In this document: positions 8,852 to 18,550 of the stretch, in pieces
Numbering within the stretch: the first letter of the stretch is position 1
Layout: each line of letters begins with the position of its first letter
Source of the DNA: an uncultured Desulfovibrio sp.
GTDB taxonomy: Bacteria; Desulfobacterota; Desulfovibrionia; Desulfovibrionales; Desulfovibrionaceae
NCBI GenBank assembly: GCA_944327295.1
Contig: CALVHF010000001.1
Location: forward strand, 62,001-126,000
Direction of reading: 5' to 3'
DNA length: 64,000 nt
Notes under the pieces: generated by a model
Seen by the model: only the letters and a program-made list of their open reading frames with translations
Databases searched by the model: none
What the model was told of the DNA's origin: nothing
Position numbers and translations under genes: made by a program

Positions 8852-9538
8852 TTAGCGGCCGGAAAGGCTTGTGGCTATGTCCTGGCCAAGAGTGTTCTTG
8901 AGAGCGGCTTCGGCCTCCTCCCTCTTCATGCCCATGCCCTGGGCCGTACCCGTATAGGCTTGGGCTTCGGCCTGCTCACCCTGGCGGGCAATGGTGACAT
9001 CGGCGGTCAGGGCCCAGGTGTTGCGTGTGTCCGCACTGGCCACAGTCACGCCCAGGCCAACGGCGGCACCAACGCCTGCGCCGACCAGGGCGCCTTCCCG
9101 GTAGCCGGCAAGGCTGCCTATGGCAATGCCCAGGGTTGTGGCCATGGCCGTGTTGGCCAGGCCTCTGGTAGCGTCTATTTCCCTGTCGCCCACGGCAACA
9201 AGGGCAAGGTCGCGGACCGCCACATCAATGACAATGTCCGCGCTCTTCCTGCTGTCTGCAGGAATCAGGGCGCAGTCGCTCTGCAGATAGCCGACAATCA
9301 GGGAACTCAGATCCTCGTTGAAGTCGGCTTCTGCTCCTGTCACTTTCACATATACATATTCATCGGCATGGGAGGGGAAAGCTGTAAGCTGTGTCTGCCC
9401 GGGGCTTCCGGGGCTACCATGCGTATCCTTGGAGGAACAGCCGGCACAGAGGAGCAGTGTCACAACAAGAAGAAGTGCCATGGGAAGACACAGAACCGAA
9501 GCGCGGCGCCAGGAAGCCAAAAAGGAAGGACACTTCAT
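8852..9538 (-). CDS. TraT-type complement resistance lipoprotein
   Basis: 228 residues from the ATG at 9538. A hydrophobic segment with lipobox LLLCAGCSS marks an outer-membrane lipoprotein. The body matches the TraT family: an early EYVYVKVTG strand, ADIVIDVAVRD, then a glycine/alanine-rich segment (LGIAIGSLAGYREGALVGAGVGAAVGLGVTV is the hydrophobic core at about 126-156) and the C-terminal VTIARQGEQ. TraT of F plasmids blocks mating-pair formation and confers serum resistance; chromosomal members are of uncertain role. It precedes the TraT-like gene at 8068 and is divergent from topA. Confidence 0.75.
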   Translation of the reverse strand: MKCPSFLASWRRASVLCLPMALLLVVTLLLCAGCSSKDTHGSPGSPGQTQLTAFPSHADEYVYVKVTGAEADFNEDLSSLIVGYLQSDCALIPADSRKSADIVIDVAVRDLALVAVGDREIDATRGLANTAMATTLGIAIGSLAGYREGALVGAGVGAAVGLGVTVASADTRNTWALTADVTIARQGEQAEAQAYTGTAQGMGMKREEAEAALKNTLGQDIATSLSGR

Positions 9539-9713
9539 ACAACGGGACCTCTCTTGCATGTTCGGGGTGCGGATATTGTGTGCAAGTATCCTGAAAAAGT
9601 TAACAAAAGCAGACTATTCTGTCCAGCACGGCCTTTTTCTCCGCGCAGCTTCCGTCTGCCCTTGACCTGACATAATTTTTTCGTATTCTCCCGGCCAAAC
9701 AATCGGGGGTACT

Positions 9714-11945
9714 ATGTCTAAAAGCCTAATCATTGTGGAATCTCCAGCCAAGGTCAAAACCATACGCAAGTTTCTGGGACCGGAGTATCTGGTGGAAGCC
9801 AGTGTCGGCCATGTGCGGGATCTGCCCTCCAGTACGCTGGGCGTGGACGAGGCGCACGGCTTTGAGCCGCACTACGAGATCATTCCTGGCAAGGAAAAGG
9901 TCGTCAGGGAACTGCAGTCCGCTGCCGGCAAGGTGGACACGGTCTATCTTGCTCCCGACCCGGATCGCGAGGGTGAGGCCATTGCCTGGCATGTGTCCTG
10001 GCTCTTGAAGGACAAGGCCCGGGACATCAAGAGAATCCAGTTCAATGAAATTACCGCCAGGGCCGTCAAGGAAGCCCTGCAGCACCCGAGGGATGTGGAC
10101 GAGAATCTGGTCCATGCCCAGCAGGCGCGGCGCATTCTGGACAGGCTGGTCGGCTACAAGATTTCTCCCCTGCTCTGGAAGACCGTCAAGCGGGGCATTT
10201 CCGCCGGACGTGTGCAGTCTGTGGCCCTGCGCCTGATTGTGGACAGGGAACAGGAGCGTGAACGCTTCGAGCCCGTGGAGTTCTGGAATTTTTATGCCTT
10301 CTGCAGGGGCCAGGACGATCTGGAATTTCGTCTGGAGCTGACGAAGCGCAAAGGCAAGAAGATCGTCATCTCCAGTGCCGCCGAGGCAGAAGCCCTGGAA
10401 CAGGAGCTTCAGGGCAAGTCCTTTGTGGTCACGAGCATTGAAAGCAAGAAGCGCGAGCGGCAGCCGCAGCCGCCCTTCATCACCTCCACCCTGCAGCAGA
10501 CGGCCAACCAGCGTCTCGGCTACTCGGCTCGCAGAACCATGAGCATTGCCCAGCGTCTGTACGAAGGCATTGAAATGGGCGACGGCAACAGCACGGCTCT
10601 CATCACCTACATGCGCACGGATTCGACGCGCATTTCCGAAGAGGCTCAGGCCGCTGCCGCCACCTTCATCACCCAGACCTACGGTGAAGACTACCTCCCC
10701 GGCAAAAAGCGCGAGTTCAAGGTGCGTGCCTCTGCCCAGGACGCCCATGAAGCCATACGGCCCGTGGACGTGAATGTCACGCCGGATTCGGTCCGGGAGA
10801 ACCTGACGCCGGAGCAGTACAACGTCTACAGGCTCATCTGGTCCAGGTTTGTGGCCTCGCAGATGGCGGCAGCCGTCTATCTGGATACAAGCATTGTGGC
10901 AGTCTGCGCCGACACCGAGTGGCAGACTAGGGGACAGCGTCAGCTTTTTGACGGCTGGCAGAAGGTGCTGCCCGGTGAAAGGGATGCCCTGGTGCCCGAA
11001 CTTGCCAGTGAAGAGCAGCTCACCCTGGTGCGCCTGGACAAGGAGCAGAAGTTCACCCAGCCTCCGGCCCGCTTTTCCGAAGCAAGCCTTGTGCGTACCC
11101 TGGAAGAGCTGGGCATAGGCAGACCCTCGACCTATGCGACTATCATTTCCACACTGGAAGACCGGGGCTATGTGGAGAAGAAGGAACGTTCCTTTGTGCC
11201 GACGGAGCTCGGACGTATTGTCTGCCAGCAGCTGCTCGAATCGTTCAGCCGTCTGATGGACGTGCATTTTACGGCCGAGATGGAGGGGGCCCTGGACAAG
11301 GTGGCAGAAGGTCATGAGGGCTGGGACGAACTTTTGGAAAAGTTTGCCACGGACTTCAATCCGACTCTGGCCAGCGCAGCCAAGAACATGAAGAGCTACA
11401 AGGGCGGCATGGAGACGGATCTGCGCTGTCCTGAGTGCGGGCAGCCGCTGCTCATCCGCTTTGGCAAGGCCGGTCCCTTCCTGACCTGCAAGACCTATCC
11501 CGAGTGCAAGTTCAGCAGCAACTTTGTGCGCGACGAGCACGGGCATCTGGTCATTGCCCAGGTGCAGCACGTTGTGGTCGGTGCCTGCCCGGAATGCGGA
11601 TCCGATCTTGTGGTCAAGAAGTCCAGGACAGGCAGCAGGTTCATTGCCTGTTCCGCCTATCCCAAGTGCCACTATGCCAAGCCCTTTACGACCCACGTGG
11701 CCTGTCCTGCCTGCGGCAAGGGCGAGCTTGTGGAGAAAAGCTCCAAGAAGGGCAAGATCTTCTATGCCTGCTCGTCCTATCCTGCCTGCGACTTTGCCCT
11801 GTGGAACGAGCCCGTGCCCGAGACCTGCCCCGAATGCGGTTCGCCCTATCTCGTGATCCGCAAGACCAAGCAGGGCAGCGTCCTTGCCTGTCCGAACAAG
11901 GAATGCGGCTATACGCGCCAGGTTCAGGAAGATCGCATGGGCTAG
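9714..11945 (+). CDS. topA: DNA topoisomerase I
   Basis: 743-residue type IA topoisomerase that relaxes negative supercoils. TOPRIM domain at the N-terminus (IIVESPAKVKTI; DPDREGEAIAWH). The catalytic tyrosine is in ITYMRTDSTR, Tyr299. The C-terminal part carries four zinc-ribbon repeats, each beginning CPxCG: CPECGQP, CPECGSD, CPACGKG and CPECGSP, ending at CPNKEC. The start has GGGGGT upstream. It stands alone, divergent from the lipoprotein pair. No clear terminator is seen after it. Confidence 0.95.
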   Translation: MSKSLIIVESPAKVKTIRKFLGPEYLVEASVGHVRDLPSSTLGVDEAHGFEPHYEIIPGKEKVVRELQSAAGKVDTVYLAPDPDREGEAIAWHVSWLLKDKARDIKRIQFNEITARAVKEALQHPRDVDENLVHAQQARRILDRLVGYKISPLLWKTVKRGISAGRVQSVALRLIVDREQERERFEPVEFWNFYAFCRGQDDLEFRLELTKRKGKKIVISSAAEAEALEQELQGKSFVVTSIESKKRERQPQPPFITSTLQQTANQRLGYSARRTMSIAQRLYEGIEMGDGNSTALITYMRTDSTRISEEAQAAAATFITQTYGEDYLPGKKREFKVRASAQDAHEAIRPVDVNVTPDSVRENLTPEQYNVYRLIWSRFVASQMAAAVYLDTSIVAVCADTEWQTRGQRQLFDGWQKVLPGERDALVPELASEEQLTLVRLDKEQKFTQPPARFSEASLVRTLEELGIGRPSTYATIISTLEDRGYVEKKERSFVPTELGRIVCQQLLESFSRLMDVHFTAEMEGALDKVAEGHEGWDELLEKFATDFNPTLASAAKNMKSYKGGMETDLRCPECGQPLLIRFGKAGPFLTCKTYPECKFSSNFVRDEHGHLVIAQVQHVVVGACPECGSDLVVKKSRTGSRFIACSAYPKCHYAKPFTTHVACPACGKGELVEKSSKKGKIFYACSSYPACDFALWNEPVPETCPECGSPYLVIRKTKQGSVLACPNKECGYTRQVQEDRMG

Positions 11946-12038
11946 GGCAGCCCGGGGCTCATGTTTCCCCGATCCCCGCCGACCTTCACATGCCGAGGAA
12001 CTGAAATAAAAAACAACAATTCCAAATAAGTATACAGC

Positions 12039-12067
12039 TTGACTGAATTAGTACATTGTACTAATCT
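12039..12067 (+). promoter_or_regulatory. Promoter with overlapping palindromic operator for the efflux operon
   Basis: TTGACT (12039-12044), 17-bp spacer, TAATCT (12062-12067). The spacer and -10 are covered by a perfect 19-bp dyad ATTAGTAC-att-GTACTAAT (12047-12065), the size and placement typical of a TetR/AcrR-type repressor site. No regulator gene lies in the window next to it. Confidence 0.7.
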
Positions 12068-12304
12068 CACCTACCTTCAACTGTTTGAAGATATGGAAAA
12101 AATATTTTCAGTAATCATGCAAAAGGGTTACGCATATGGGATACGTACAGCCAACAGCTTGCGATCACGGCACAAAAAATGCTGCATCTCAAGACTTTGC
12201 CGTTTGCCTTTCTTGGTGAAGTGTGTTCTACACTGCCGTTGCACAGCGCTGTAGACGTTTTGCCATATCAAGATATTTCTGTTCAGAGAGTGGAGATCTC
12301 AAGC
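12068..12304 (+). other. Long leader of the efflux operon
   Basis: About 230 nt of untranslated leader. It contains a small inverted repeat AGTGT-gttct-ACACT (12220-12234). No convincing leader ORF: candidates lack ribosome sites. Confidence 0.4.
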
Positions 12305-13426
12305 ATGCGATATTACCTTTCTTTAATGTGTGTCCTCCTGGTGAGCCTGAGCCTTGTCGGCTGCAAGGGCGATGAGCAGGCCGGTGGGGCACAGCAGGTT
12401 CCCTATGTAAAGGTCAAGGATATCAAAGCCCAGAATGTGGCATGGCCTGCAGAATACCAGGCGACTGCCGCAGGCTCCCGGGCCGTGGAAGTCCGTGCGC
12501 GTGTACAGGGAATTATAGAGAAGCGTCTCTATAAAGAAGGCAGCTTTGTCAAGGAAGGCCAGCTTTTGTTCCAGATTGAGCGCGATCAGTACGAGGCCGC
12601 CTATGACGAGGCCCGTGCAGCCTTCATGAACGCAGAGCGCGAATGGAAGAGAGTCCGTCCCCTGTACAAGGCCAATGCCGTGTCCCAGAAGGAACGCGAC
12701 ACGGCTCTCTCCAACTACGAGAGCACCAAGGCTGCCCTGCGTCAGGCCAAGATCAATCTGGACTACTGTCAGGTCGTTGCCCCTGTTTCCGGCTTTACGT
12801 CCAAGGAAGCCGTGACCCCCGGCAACCTGGTGGCCAACAACAGCCTGCTCACCACCGTGAACCAGACCGATCCCATGTATATCGACTTCTCCATTTCTGC
12901 TCCCGAGCGTCTGAAGCGCCTGCAGCTGGAGCGGGAAGGACGTCTCATGACGCCGGCCATGGGCATCTACGACGCACGTCTCAAGCTTCTTGACGGCCGC
13001 ATGTACGACAAGATGGGCTTCATCGACTTCATCGATTCCCAGGTGCAGCCCACAACCGGTGTCATCAGCGCCAGGGCCACCTTCCCCAACGCTGACAATA
13101 CCATCATGCCGGGCCAGTATGTGCGCGTCTACATGGATGGCGATGTCCTCGTCAAGGCCGTGCTCATTCCCCAGTCCAGCGTATCCATTACCGAAGACGG
13201 CACCTTTGTCATGGTTGTCGGCAAGGACAACAAGGTCAAGCGCACCAGGGTTCAGGTCAGCATCTCCATTGGCGACGACTACCTTGTGGACAGTGGCCTC
13301 AAGGGCGGCGAGCGCATAGTGGTGGACGGCATCCTGAAGACCAGGGATGGCAGTCCTGTGCGCTACGACGATCCCAATGCACCTGCTGCTCCGGCCGAGG
13401 GCAAGAGTGCCGCCAGCGCACAGTAG
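12305..13426 (+). CDS. RND efflux periplasmic adaptor (AcrA/MexA type) lipoprotein
   Basis: 373 residues from the ATG at 12305. The signal LMCVLLVSLSLVGCKG gives a lipidated Cys. Then come the membrane-fusion-protein parts in order: barrel-sandwich half (VRARVQGIIEKRLYKEGSFVKEGQLLFQIE), helical hairpin (residues about 95-155), second lipoyl half (VVAPVSGFTSKEAVTPGNLV), beta barrel (MYIDFSISAPE) and membrane-proximal domain. It links the inner-membrane pump to the outer-membrane channel. First gene of a three-gene operon with the pump 20 bp downstream. The substrate cannot be told from sequence. Confidence 0.93.
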   Translation: MRYYLSLMCVLLVSLSLVGCKGDEQAGGAQQVPYVKVKDIKAQNVAWPAEYQATAAGSRAVEVRARVQGIIEKRLYKEGSFVKEGQLLFQIERDQYEAAYDEARAAFMNAEREWKRVRPLYKANAVSQKERDTALSNYESTKAALRQAKINLDYCQVVAPVSGFTSKEAVTPGNLVANNSLLTTVNQTDPMYIDFSISAPERLKRLQLEREGRLMTPAMGIYDARLKLLDGRMYDKMGFIDFIDSQVQPTTGVISARATFPNADNTIMPGQYVRVYMDGDVLVKAVLIPQSSVSITEDGTFVMVVGKDNKVKRTRVQVSISIGDDYLVDSGLKGGERIVVDGILKTRDGSPVRYDDPNAPAAPAEGKSAASAQ

Positions 13427-13445
13427 GGCAGCGAGGTGAGCAAGT

Positions 13446-16400
13446 ATGGCTGCATCCGTTAGACCGAGTATCTTCATCAGACGCCCGATTCTGTCGAGCG
13501 TCATTTCCATTATCATAACACTTGCTGGTGCCATCGCCATGCAGGTGCTTCCCATTGCCCAGTACCCAGACCTTGTTCCGCCCAGCGTCAACGTTCAGCT
13601 GAACTACCCCGGCGCCTCGGCAGAAACCATTTCCCAGACGGCCATTGCCCCCCTGGAAGTGCAGATCAACGGTGTCGAGCACATGCTCTACATGGCCTCG
13701 ACCAGTTCGTCGGGTGCAGGCATGGGCACCATCAACGTCTACTTTGCGCTGGGCACCAACCCGGATATGGCCCTTGTCAACGTGAACAACAAGGTCAACC
13801 TGGCGCAGACACTGCTGCCGGCGGAAGTGCGCAACCAGGGCGTGAGCGTGACCAAGCGATCGCCGTCCTTCCTGCAGCTTCTGTGCTTGTATTCCGAAGA
13901 CGACAGATACAGCGATATCTATCTGGCCAACTATCTGGAAATCAACATTCTGGACGAAGTCAAACGTGTGGAAGGTGTTGGCGATGCCTCCACCTTCGGT
14001 CCCTCGGACTATTCCATGCGCATCTGGCTCAAGCCCGACATCATGGGCAAGTACGGGCTCACCGTCACTGACGTGGCCAATGCCATCAGTGAACAGAACC
14101 AGCAGTTTGCTCCCGGCCGTCTGGGCAACACGCCGTCTCCGGCAGACAACATGATGACCTGGCAGATCGATACCCTTGGTCGCCTGACGTCTGTGGAGGA
14201 ATTCGAAAACATCATCCTGCGTACCGGCGATGACTCTTCCAGGCTCCTGCTCAAGGATGTGGCCAGAGTGGAACTCGGTGCCCAGGACTATTCGGTGCAG
14301 GGCTACTACAACGGCCACATTTCCAGACAGGCCGGCGTGTACCTGCTGCCCGGCGCCAACGCCATTGCCACAGGCGACCGCGTGACCGCCTGCCTCGACA
14401 ACATCCGCAAGACTCTGCCGGACGGCATGATTCTTGAGGCACCCGTCGATACCAACGAATTTGTTATGGCCTCCATCGAGGAAGTGATACACACCCTGGT
14501 CGAAGCCATGGTTCTCGTGTTCCTGGTCGTGTACCTCTTCCTGCAGAACTGGCGTGCCACTCTCATCCCCTGCATAGCCGTGCCCGTGTCCGTCATAGGT
14601 ACCTTTGCAGGCATGCTGGCCCTGGGCTACTCCATCAATACCCTGACCCTCTTCGGTCTTGTGCTGGCCATCGGCATCGTGGTGGACGACGCCATCGTCG
14701 TGCTGGAGAACGTGGAACGCATCATGGCCACGGAGCATCTGCCTCCCAGGGAAGCCGCTGCCAAGGCCATGCATGAAGTGACCTCGGCCCTTATCGCCAT
14801 TGTGCTTGTGCTCTGCTCGGTGTTCATCCCTGTGTCCTTCATGGGTGGCCTGGCAGGCCAGATGTACAAGCAGTTCGCCATTACCATTTCGGTGTCGGTC
14901 GTGCTCTCGGGCATCGTGGCCCTGACCCTGACCCCCGCCCTGTGCGCTGTGCTGCTCAAGTCTCACCACGGCGGCAACCTGCCCAGATTCTTTGTCTGGT
15001 TCAACTTCTTCTTTACCAAGTGCACGCACTCCTACGTGCGTACCGTGCGTTCCATCAAGAACTCGCCCGTGCGCTCCTTTGCCATGATGGGCGTCGTTGT
15101 GGCCGCCCTAGTCTGGCTCTCCTCAGTGGTGCCCACCAGCATGGTGCCCAACGAGGACCAGGGCTACGGTCTTGGCATCATCTTCCTGGATGACGGTGCT
15201 TCCCAGCAGCGCGTGGACAAAGTTGCGGCGCTCGTTGAAGACTTTGCCGAGCAAGAAAAGAAGGTTGTCGAGGGACTGGTCATGATCAACGGCTTTGACA
15301 TGCTCAGTTCCTCGGTCAAGTCCAACTACGCCACCTTCTTCTTCAGCCTGAGGCCCTGGGGAGAGCGCACGGAGCCCGGCACGGACGTGGATTCCCTCAT
15401 TGGCCGCATGATGCGCCTCAATGCCATACAGCCTTCGGGCATCGTGCTCGGCTTTACGCCTCCGCCCATTTCCGGCATGAGTACCACGGGCGGTTTTGAA
15501 GGCTACGTGCAGATGCGTGCCAATGACAGCCTGAAAACACTGGAAGAAAATACCAACAAGTTCGTCCAGGCAGCCCTCAAGCGTCCGGAAATCGGCTCGG
15601 CCCAGAACCTGTTCACCACAGGTGCTCCTCAGCTCTACGCCAATCTGGACCGTGAGCGCTGCAAGGACATGGGCATCTCCATCTCCGATGCCTTTGTGGC
15701 CATGCAGGGTATTTTCGGTACCTACTACGTCAATGACTTCAACTATATGGGCAGAACCTTCCAGGTCCGCATGCAGGCCGATCAGGAATACCGCATGCGT
15801 GCCGAAAACCTGGACGACGTCTTCATCCGCAACAGCAAGGGCGAGATGCTGCCCCTGTCGGCCATCATAAGCCTGGAACGTCGCACGGCTCCCCAGGCTG
15901 TGGACCGCTACAACGTCTTCCCCGCAGCCCGTATCATGGGTGGTCCTGCACCGGGCTACACCACCGGCCAGGCCCTCAATGCCATGGAAGAAGTGGCGGC
16001 CGAGGTCCTGCCCATGGGCTATACCCTTGGCTGGGCCGGTTCCTCCCTGCAGGAAAAGCTGTCCACTGCCGATACCTCCATCGTCTTTGTGCTGGCTCTG
16101 GTCATGGTCTTCCTGATCCTGGCTGCCCAGTATGAAAGCTGGTCCCTGCCCATTGCCGTTCTCACGGCAGTGCCCTTTGGCGTGCTCGGTGCCTTCCTGG
16201 CCACGTGGTTGCGCGATCTGGCCAATGACGTGTATTTCCAGGTGGCTCTGGTGACACTCATCGGCCTTTCGGCCAAAAACTCGATTCTGATTGTTGAATT
16301 CGCTGTCGCCGCCTGGCGAGAGGGACGCGAGCTTGGTGTGGCTGCCATGCATGCTGCCAGACTGCGTTTCCGTCCCATCATCATGACGTCCCTGGCCTTT

Positions 16401-16622
16401 ATCCTGGGTGTCGTTCCCCTGGCCATCAGTACCGGTGCCGGTGCCAACAGTCGCCATGCCATTGGAACAGCTGTTATCGGTGGCATGCTCTTCTCGACGT
16501 GCATTGCAACGCTTTTTATTCCTTTCTTCTTCGTTGTGATCATGAAGATTTCCCTGAAACTGAGGGGAAAGACGGATCCCAATATAGGAAAGGGAAGTGA
16601 AGAAGAGGAGGTTAGCGCCTAG
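13446..16622 (+). CDS. RND multidrug efflux transporter (AcrB/HAE1 type)
   Basis: 1058-residue inner-membrane proton antiporter with twelve expected membrane helices and two large periplasmic loops. It starts MAASVRPSIFIRRPILSSV with the first helix immediately after. The conserved transmembrane-4 motif GIVVDDAIVVLENVER carries the two aspartates of the proton relay. Late motif LSAKNSILIVEFA lies in the C-terminal helix bundle. GAxxR-like start and length fit the hydrophobe/amphiphile efflux-1 subfamily. The TAG stop shares its G with the GTG start of the outer-membrane gene, so the two are translationally coupled. Confidence 0.95.
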   Translation: MAASVRPSIFIRRPILSSVISIIITLAGAIAMQVLPIAQYPDLVPPSVNVQLNYPGASAETISQTAIAPLEVQINGVEHMLYMASTSSSGAGMGTINVYFALGTNPDMALVNVNNKVNLAQTLLPAEVRNQGVSVTKRSPSFLQLLCLYSEDDRYSDIYLANYLEINILDEVKRVEGVGDASTFGPSDYSMRIWLKPDIMGKYGLTVTDVANAISEQNQQFAPGRLGNTPSPADNMMTWQIDTLGRLTSVEEFENIILRTGDDSSRLLLKDVARVELGAQDYSVQGYYNGHISRQAGVYLLPGANAIATGDRVTACLDNIRKTLPDGMILEAPVDTNEFVMASIEEVIHTLVEAMVLVFLVVYLFLQNWRATLIPCIAVPVSVIGTFAGMLALGYSINTLTLFGLVLAIGIVVDDAIVVLENVERIMATEHLPPREAAAKAMHEVTSALIAIVLVLCSVFIPVSFMGGLAGQMYKQFAITISVSVVLSGIVALTLTPALCAVLLKSHHGGNLPRFFVWFNFFFTKCTHSYVRTVRSIKNSPVRSFAMMGVVVAALVWLSSVVPTSMVPNEDQGYGLGIIFLDDGASQQRVDKVAALVEDFAEQEKKVVEGLVMINGFDMLSSSVKSNYATFFFSLRPWGERTEPGTDVDSLIGRMMRLNAIQPSGIVLGFTPPPISGMSTTGGFEGYVQMRANDSLKTLEENTNKFVQAALKRPEIGSAQNLFTTGAPQLYANLDRERCKDMGISISDAFVAMQGIFGTYYVNDFNYMGRTFQVRMQADQEYRMRAENLDDVFIRNSKGEMLPLSAIISLERRTAPQAVDRYNVFPAARIMGGPAPGYTTGQALNAMEEVAAEVLPMGYTLGWAGSSLQEKLSTADTSIVFVLALVMVFLILAAQYESWSLPIAVLTAVPFGVLGAFLATWLRDLANDVYFQVALVTLIGLSAKNSILIVEFAVAAWREGRELGVAAMHAARLRFRPIIMTSLAFILGVVPLAISTGAGANSRHAIGTAVIGGMLFSTCIATLFIPFFFVVIMKISLKLRGKTDPNIGKGSEEEEVSA

Positions 16623-18175
16623 TGTTCCTCGTTTTCCAACGATTGTTCGTCTGCCTGGGCCTCGGTTTCCTTCTTGCCGCCTGCTCGTTTGCACCTAAGT
16701 ACGAGCAGCCCAAGATGGACATCCCCGAGGCCTGGACAAAACTGACGCCGTCTACCCAGCCCCTGAACACGGACTGGTGGACACGATTCAACGATCCGGT
16801 CCTCAATGCCATGGTGGAGGAGGCCCTGAAGAACAATCAGGATCTCGCCGCGGGCATGGCCGGCATACGTTCTGCGGCAGCCCAGGCAGGAGTCGGCTCC
16901 TCGGCCCTGTGGCCGTCCGTGGGCGCCACTGCCGACCTGACGGCCACCGGAGCCTCAGAAAAATCCGCCAACAGTTCCTTTGGTCCCGGATCCACGGCTT
17001 CGCGCTGGTACACCAACTACCAGGGCCAGCTGGCTGCCAGCTGGGAAGTGGATTTCTGGGGCGCCACGCGCAACAACTACACGCGTCTGACCAACATTCT
17101 CCTGCAGACCGTGCTGCAGCACGAGGCGCTGCGCCTGTCCATTGCCGGACAGGTGGCCCAGAGCTACTTTGCCATGCTCTCCTATGATATGCAGCTCGAT
17201 ACGGCCAAGCGGACCCTGCGTACGCGTGAGGACGCCCTGCGCATCTACACAAGCAGATACCGCTTGGGCGAGCTGACGGAACTGGATTGGCAGAGAGCCA
17301 GGGCCGAGGTGGAGACGGCCAGGGCCACGGTGCACAGCACCAACATTGCTCTGGACGAAGCCGAAGCTTCTCTGGCCGTGCTTCTTGGCCGCTCGCCCAA
17401 GGAAATCTGGCAGAAGGTGGAACGCGGGTCCCGTCTGGACAAGCTGCCCACGCCGCCAGTCCTTCCCGAAGGCCTTCCTTCGGAACTGCTCCTTCGCAGG
17501 CCTGACATCAGGGCTGCCGAGTTCGGCATCATGGCCGCCAATGCCCAGATTGGCGAGGCACGGGCGCGCTTCTTCCCCTCTGTCTCCCTGACCGGCGCCA
17601 TTGGAACCCTGGCCGCAGCCGTCAGCAACCTTTTCTCCGGCCCTGCAGCCATCTGGAGCTATGGTGCAGCCATTTCCCTGCCCATCTTCAATGGCGGCGA
17701 GACCTGGTACAACATGAAGAATGCCGAGGCCCTGAAGGAAGAGGCCATTGCCACCTACAAGCAGACCGTCATGGAAGCCTTCAAGGACGTGCGGACGACC
17801 CTGACAGCCCAGGCAGAACGGGCCAATATCGTCAAGGCCACCCAGGCACAGGTGGACAGCCTGCGCCGGGCAGCCAACATTGCCAGACTGCAGTACGACA
17901 ACGGCTACACGGACTACCTGACCGTGCTTGATGCCGAGCGCGAGCTCTTTGCTGCCGAACTCTCTCTGGCCACGGCCCTGCAGAATCGCCTGAGTTCCGT
18001 GGTGAGCGTGTGCATGGCCCTTGGTGGTGGCTGGCAGGATCCGGGCGAAAAGCCCTCCTTCCCCATCATCAATACGGACAAGCTTGTTGAAGCCCAGCGC
18101 AAGGGCACTGTCGGCATCCGTGCCGAACAGGCTGCCGAACGTGCCGCTGCAGCAGAAGAAGCAAAGGCACAGTAG
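16622..18175 (+). CDS. Outer-membrane efflux lipoprotein (NodT/OprM type)
   Basis: 517-residue TolC-like channel. It starts with GTG that overlaps the pump stop by one base, with GAGGAGG upstream in the end of the pump gene. Signal and lipobox are LGFLLAACSF; then APKYEQPK, DWWTRFNDPVL (typical NodT entry), two OEP repeats with AEVETARATVHSTNIAL and LRRAANIARLQYDNGYTDYLTVLDAERELF. The tail is Ala/Glu-rich. It completes the tripartite pump. Confidence 0.93.
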   Translation: MFLVFQRLFVCLGLGFLLAACSFAPKYEQPKMDIPEAWTKLTPSTQPLNTDWWTRFNDPVLNAMVEEALKNNQDLAAGMAGIRSAAAQAGVGSSALWPSVGATADLTATGASEKSANSSFGPGSTASRWYTNYQGQLAASWEVDFWGATRNNYTRLTNILLQTVLQHEALRLSIAGQVAQSYFAMLSYDMQLDTAKRTLRTREDALRIYTSRYRLGELTELDWQRARAEVETARATVHSTNIALDEAEASLAVLLGRSPKEIWQKVERGSRLDKLPTPPVLPEGLPSELLLRRPDIRAAEFGIMAANAQIGEARARFFPSVSLTGAIGTLAAAVSNLFSGPAAIWSYGAAISLPIFNGGETWYNMKNAEALKEEAIATYKQTVMEAFKDVRTTLTAQAERANIVKATQAQVDSLRRAANIARLQYDNGYTDYLTVLDAERELFAAELSLATALQNRLSSVVSVCMALGGGWQDPGEKPSFPIINTDKLVEAQRKGTVGIRAEQAAERAAAAEEAKAQ

Positions 18176-18219
18176 ACAAGCAGACAAAGGCAGGATCCCC
18201 CCCTCCTGCAACATGAAAG

Positions 18220-18271
18220 ACAGACGGGCAGAAGACGTGTTCCATGATCTTCCAGCCCGTCTGTTTTTTTT
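18220..18271 (+). terminator. Terminator of the efflux operon
   Basis: ACAGACGGGC pairs with GCCCGTCTGT across a 25-nt loop that itself has an inner GAAGA/TCTTC stem; TTTTTTTT follows directly. Confidence 0.85.
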
Positions 18272-18431
18272 GCTTCTGTCCTCTGTCCATAAGACCCCGT
18301 GTCCTGAACCTTCGGGCCTGCTCCCGGCAAGAGCCCGGCCAGGTACGCCCTTGTGCCAGAAGGCTTTTTGCCATGCCAGGAAGCCTTGCAGACAAGCCCG
18401 GGAAGGAAGAGGATTTTTTTGCCCGGAGGGC

Positions 18432-18458
18432 TAAACCTTTTCCCGTTTTGGCCGATAG
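18432..18458 (+). promoter_or_regulatory. Sigma28 (FliA) promoter
   Basis: TAAA (18432-18435), exactly 15 bases, then GCCGATAG (18451-18458), one base off the enterobacterial FliA consensus TAAA-N15-GCCGATAA. It lies 92 bp ahead of the basic secreted protein gene and 2.3 kb from fliA itself. Confidence 0.8.
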
Positions 18459-18550
18459 GGAGTGGTGAAGCGACTGATACGTTCAGTTCCACTGGATAAG
18501 GCCGACGGCTGATCGTCTGTACTTCATCGAGTGCAGGAAGAGGAGTCGTT

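Noticed and set aside
9726-11696. 656-codon open frame antisense to topA
   Set aside because: Shadow of topA without a ribosome site.
12039-12254. 71-codon ORF in the efflux-operon leader
   Set aside because: It begins at the -35 box, upstream of transcription start, and lacks a ribosome site.
13299-15029. 576-codon His/Gly-rich frame antisense to the RND pump
   Set aside because: Typical antisense shadow of GC-rich membrane-protein coding sequence.
18341-18400. Sigma54 site near CTGGCACAAGG on the minus strand
   Set aside because: GG-to-GC spacing is wrong.
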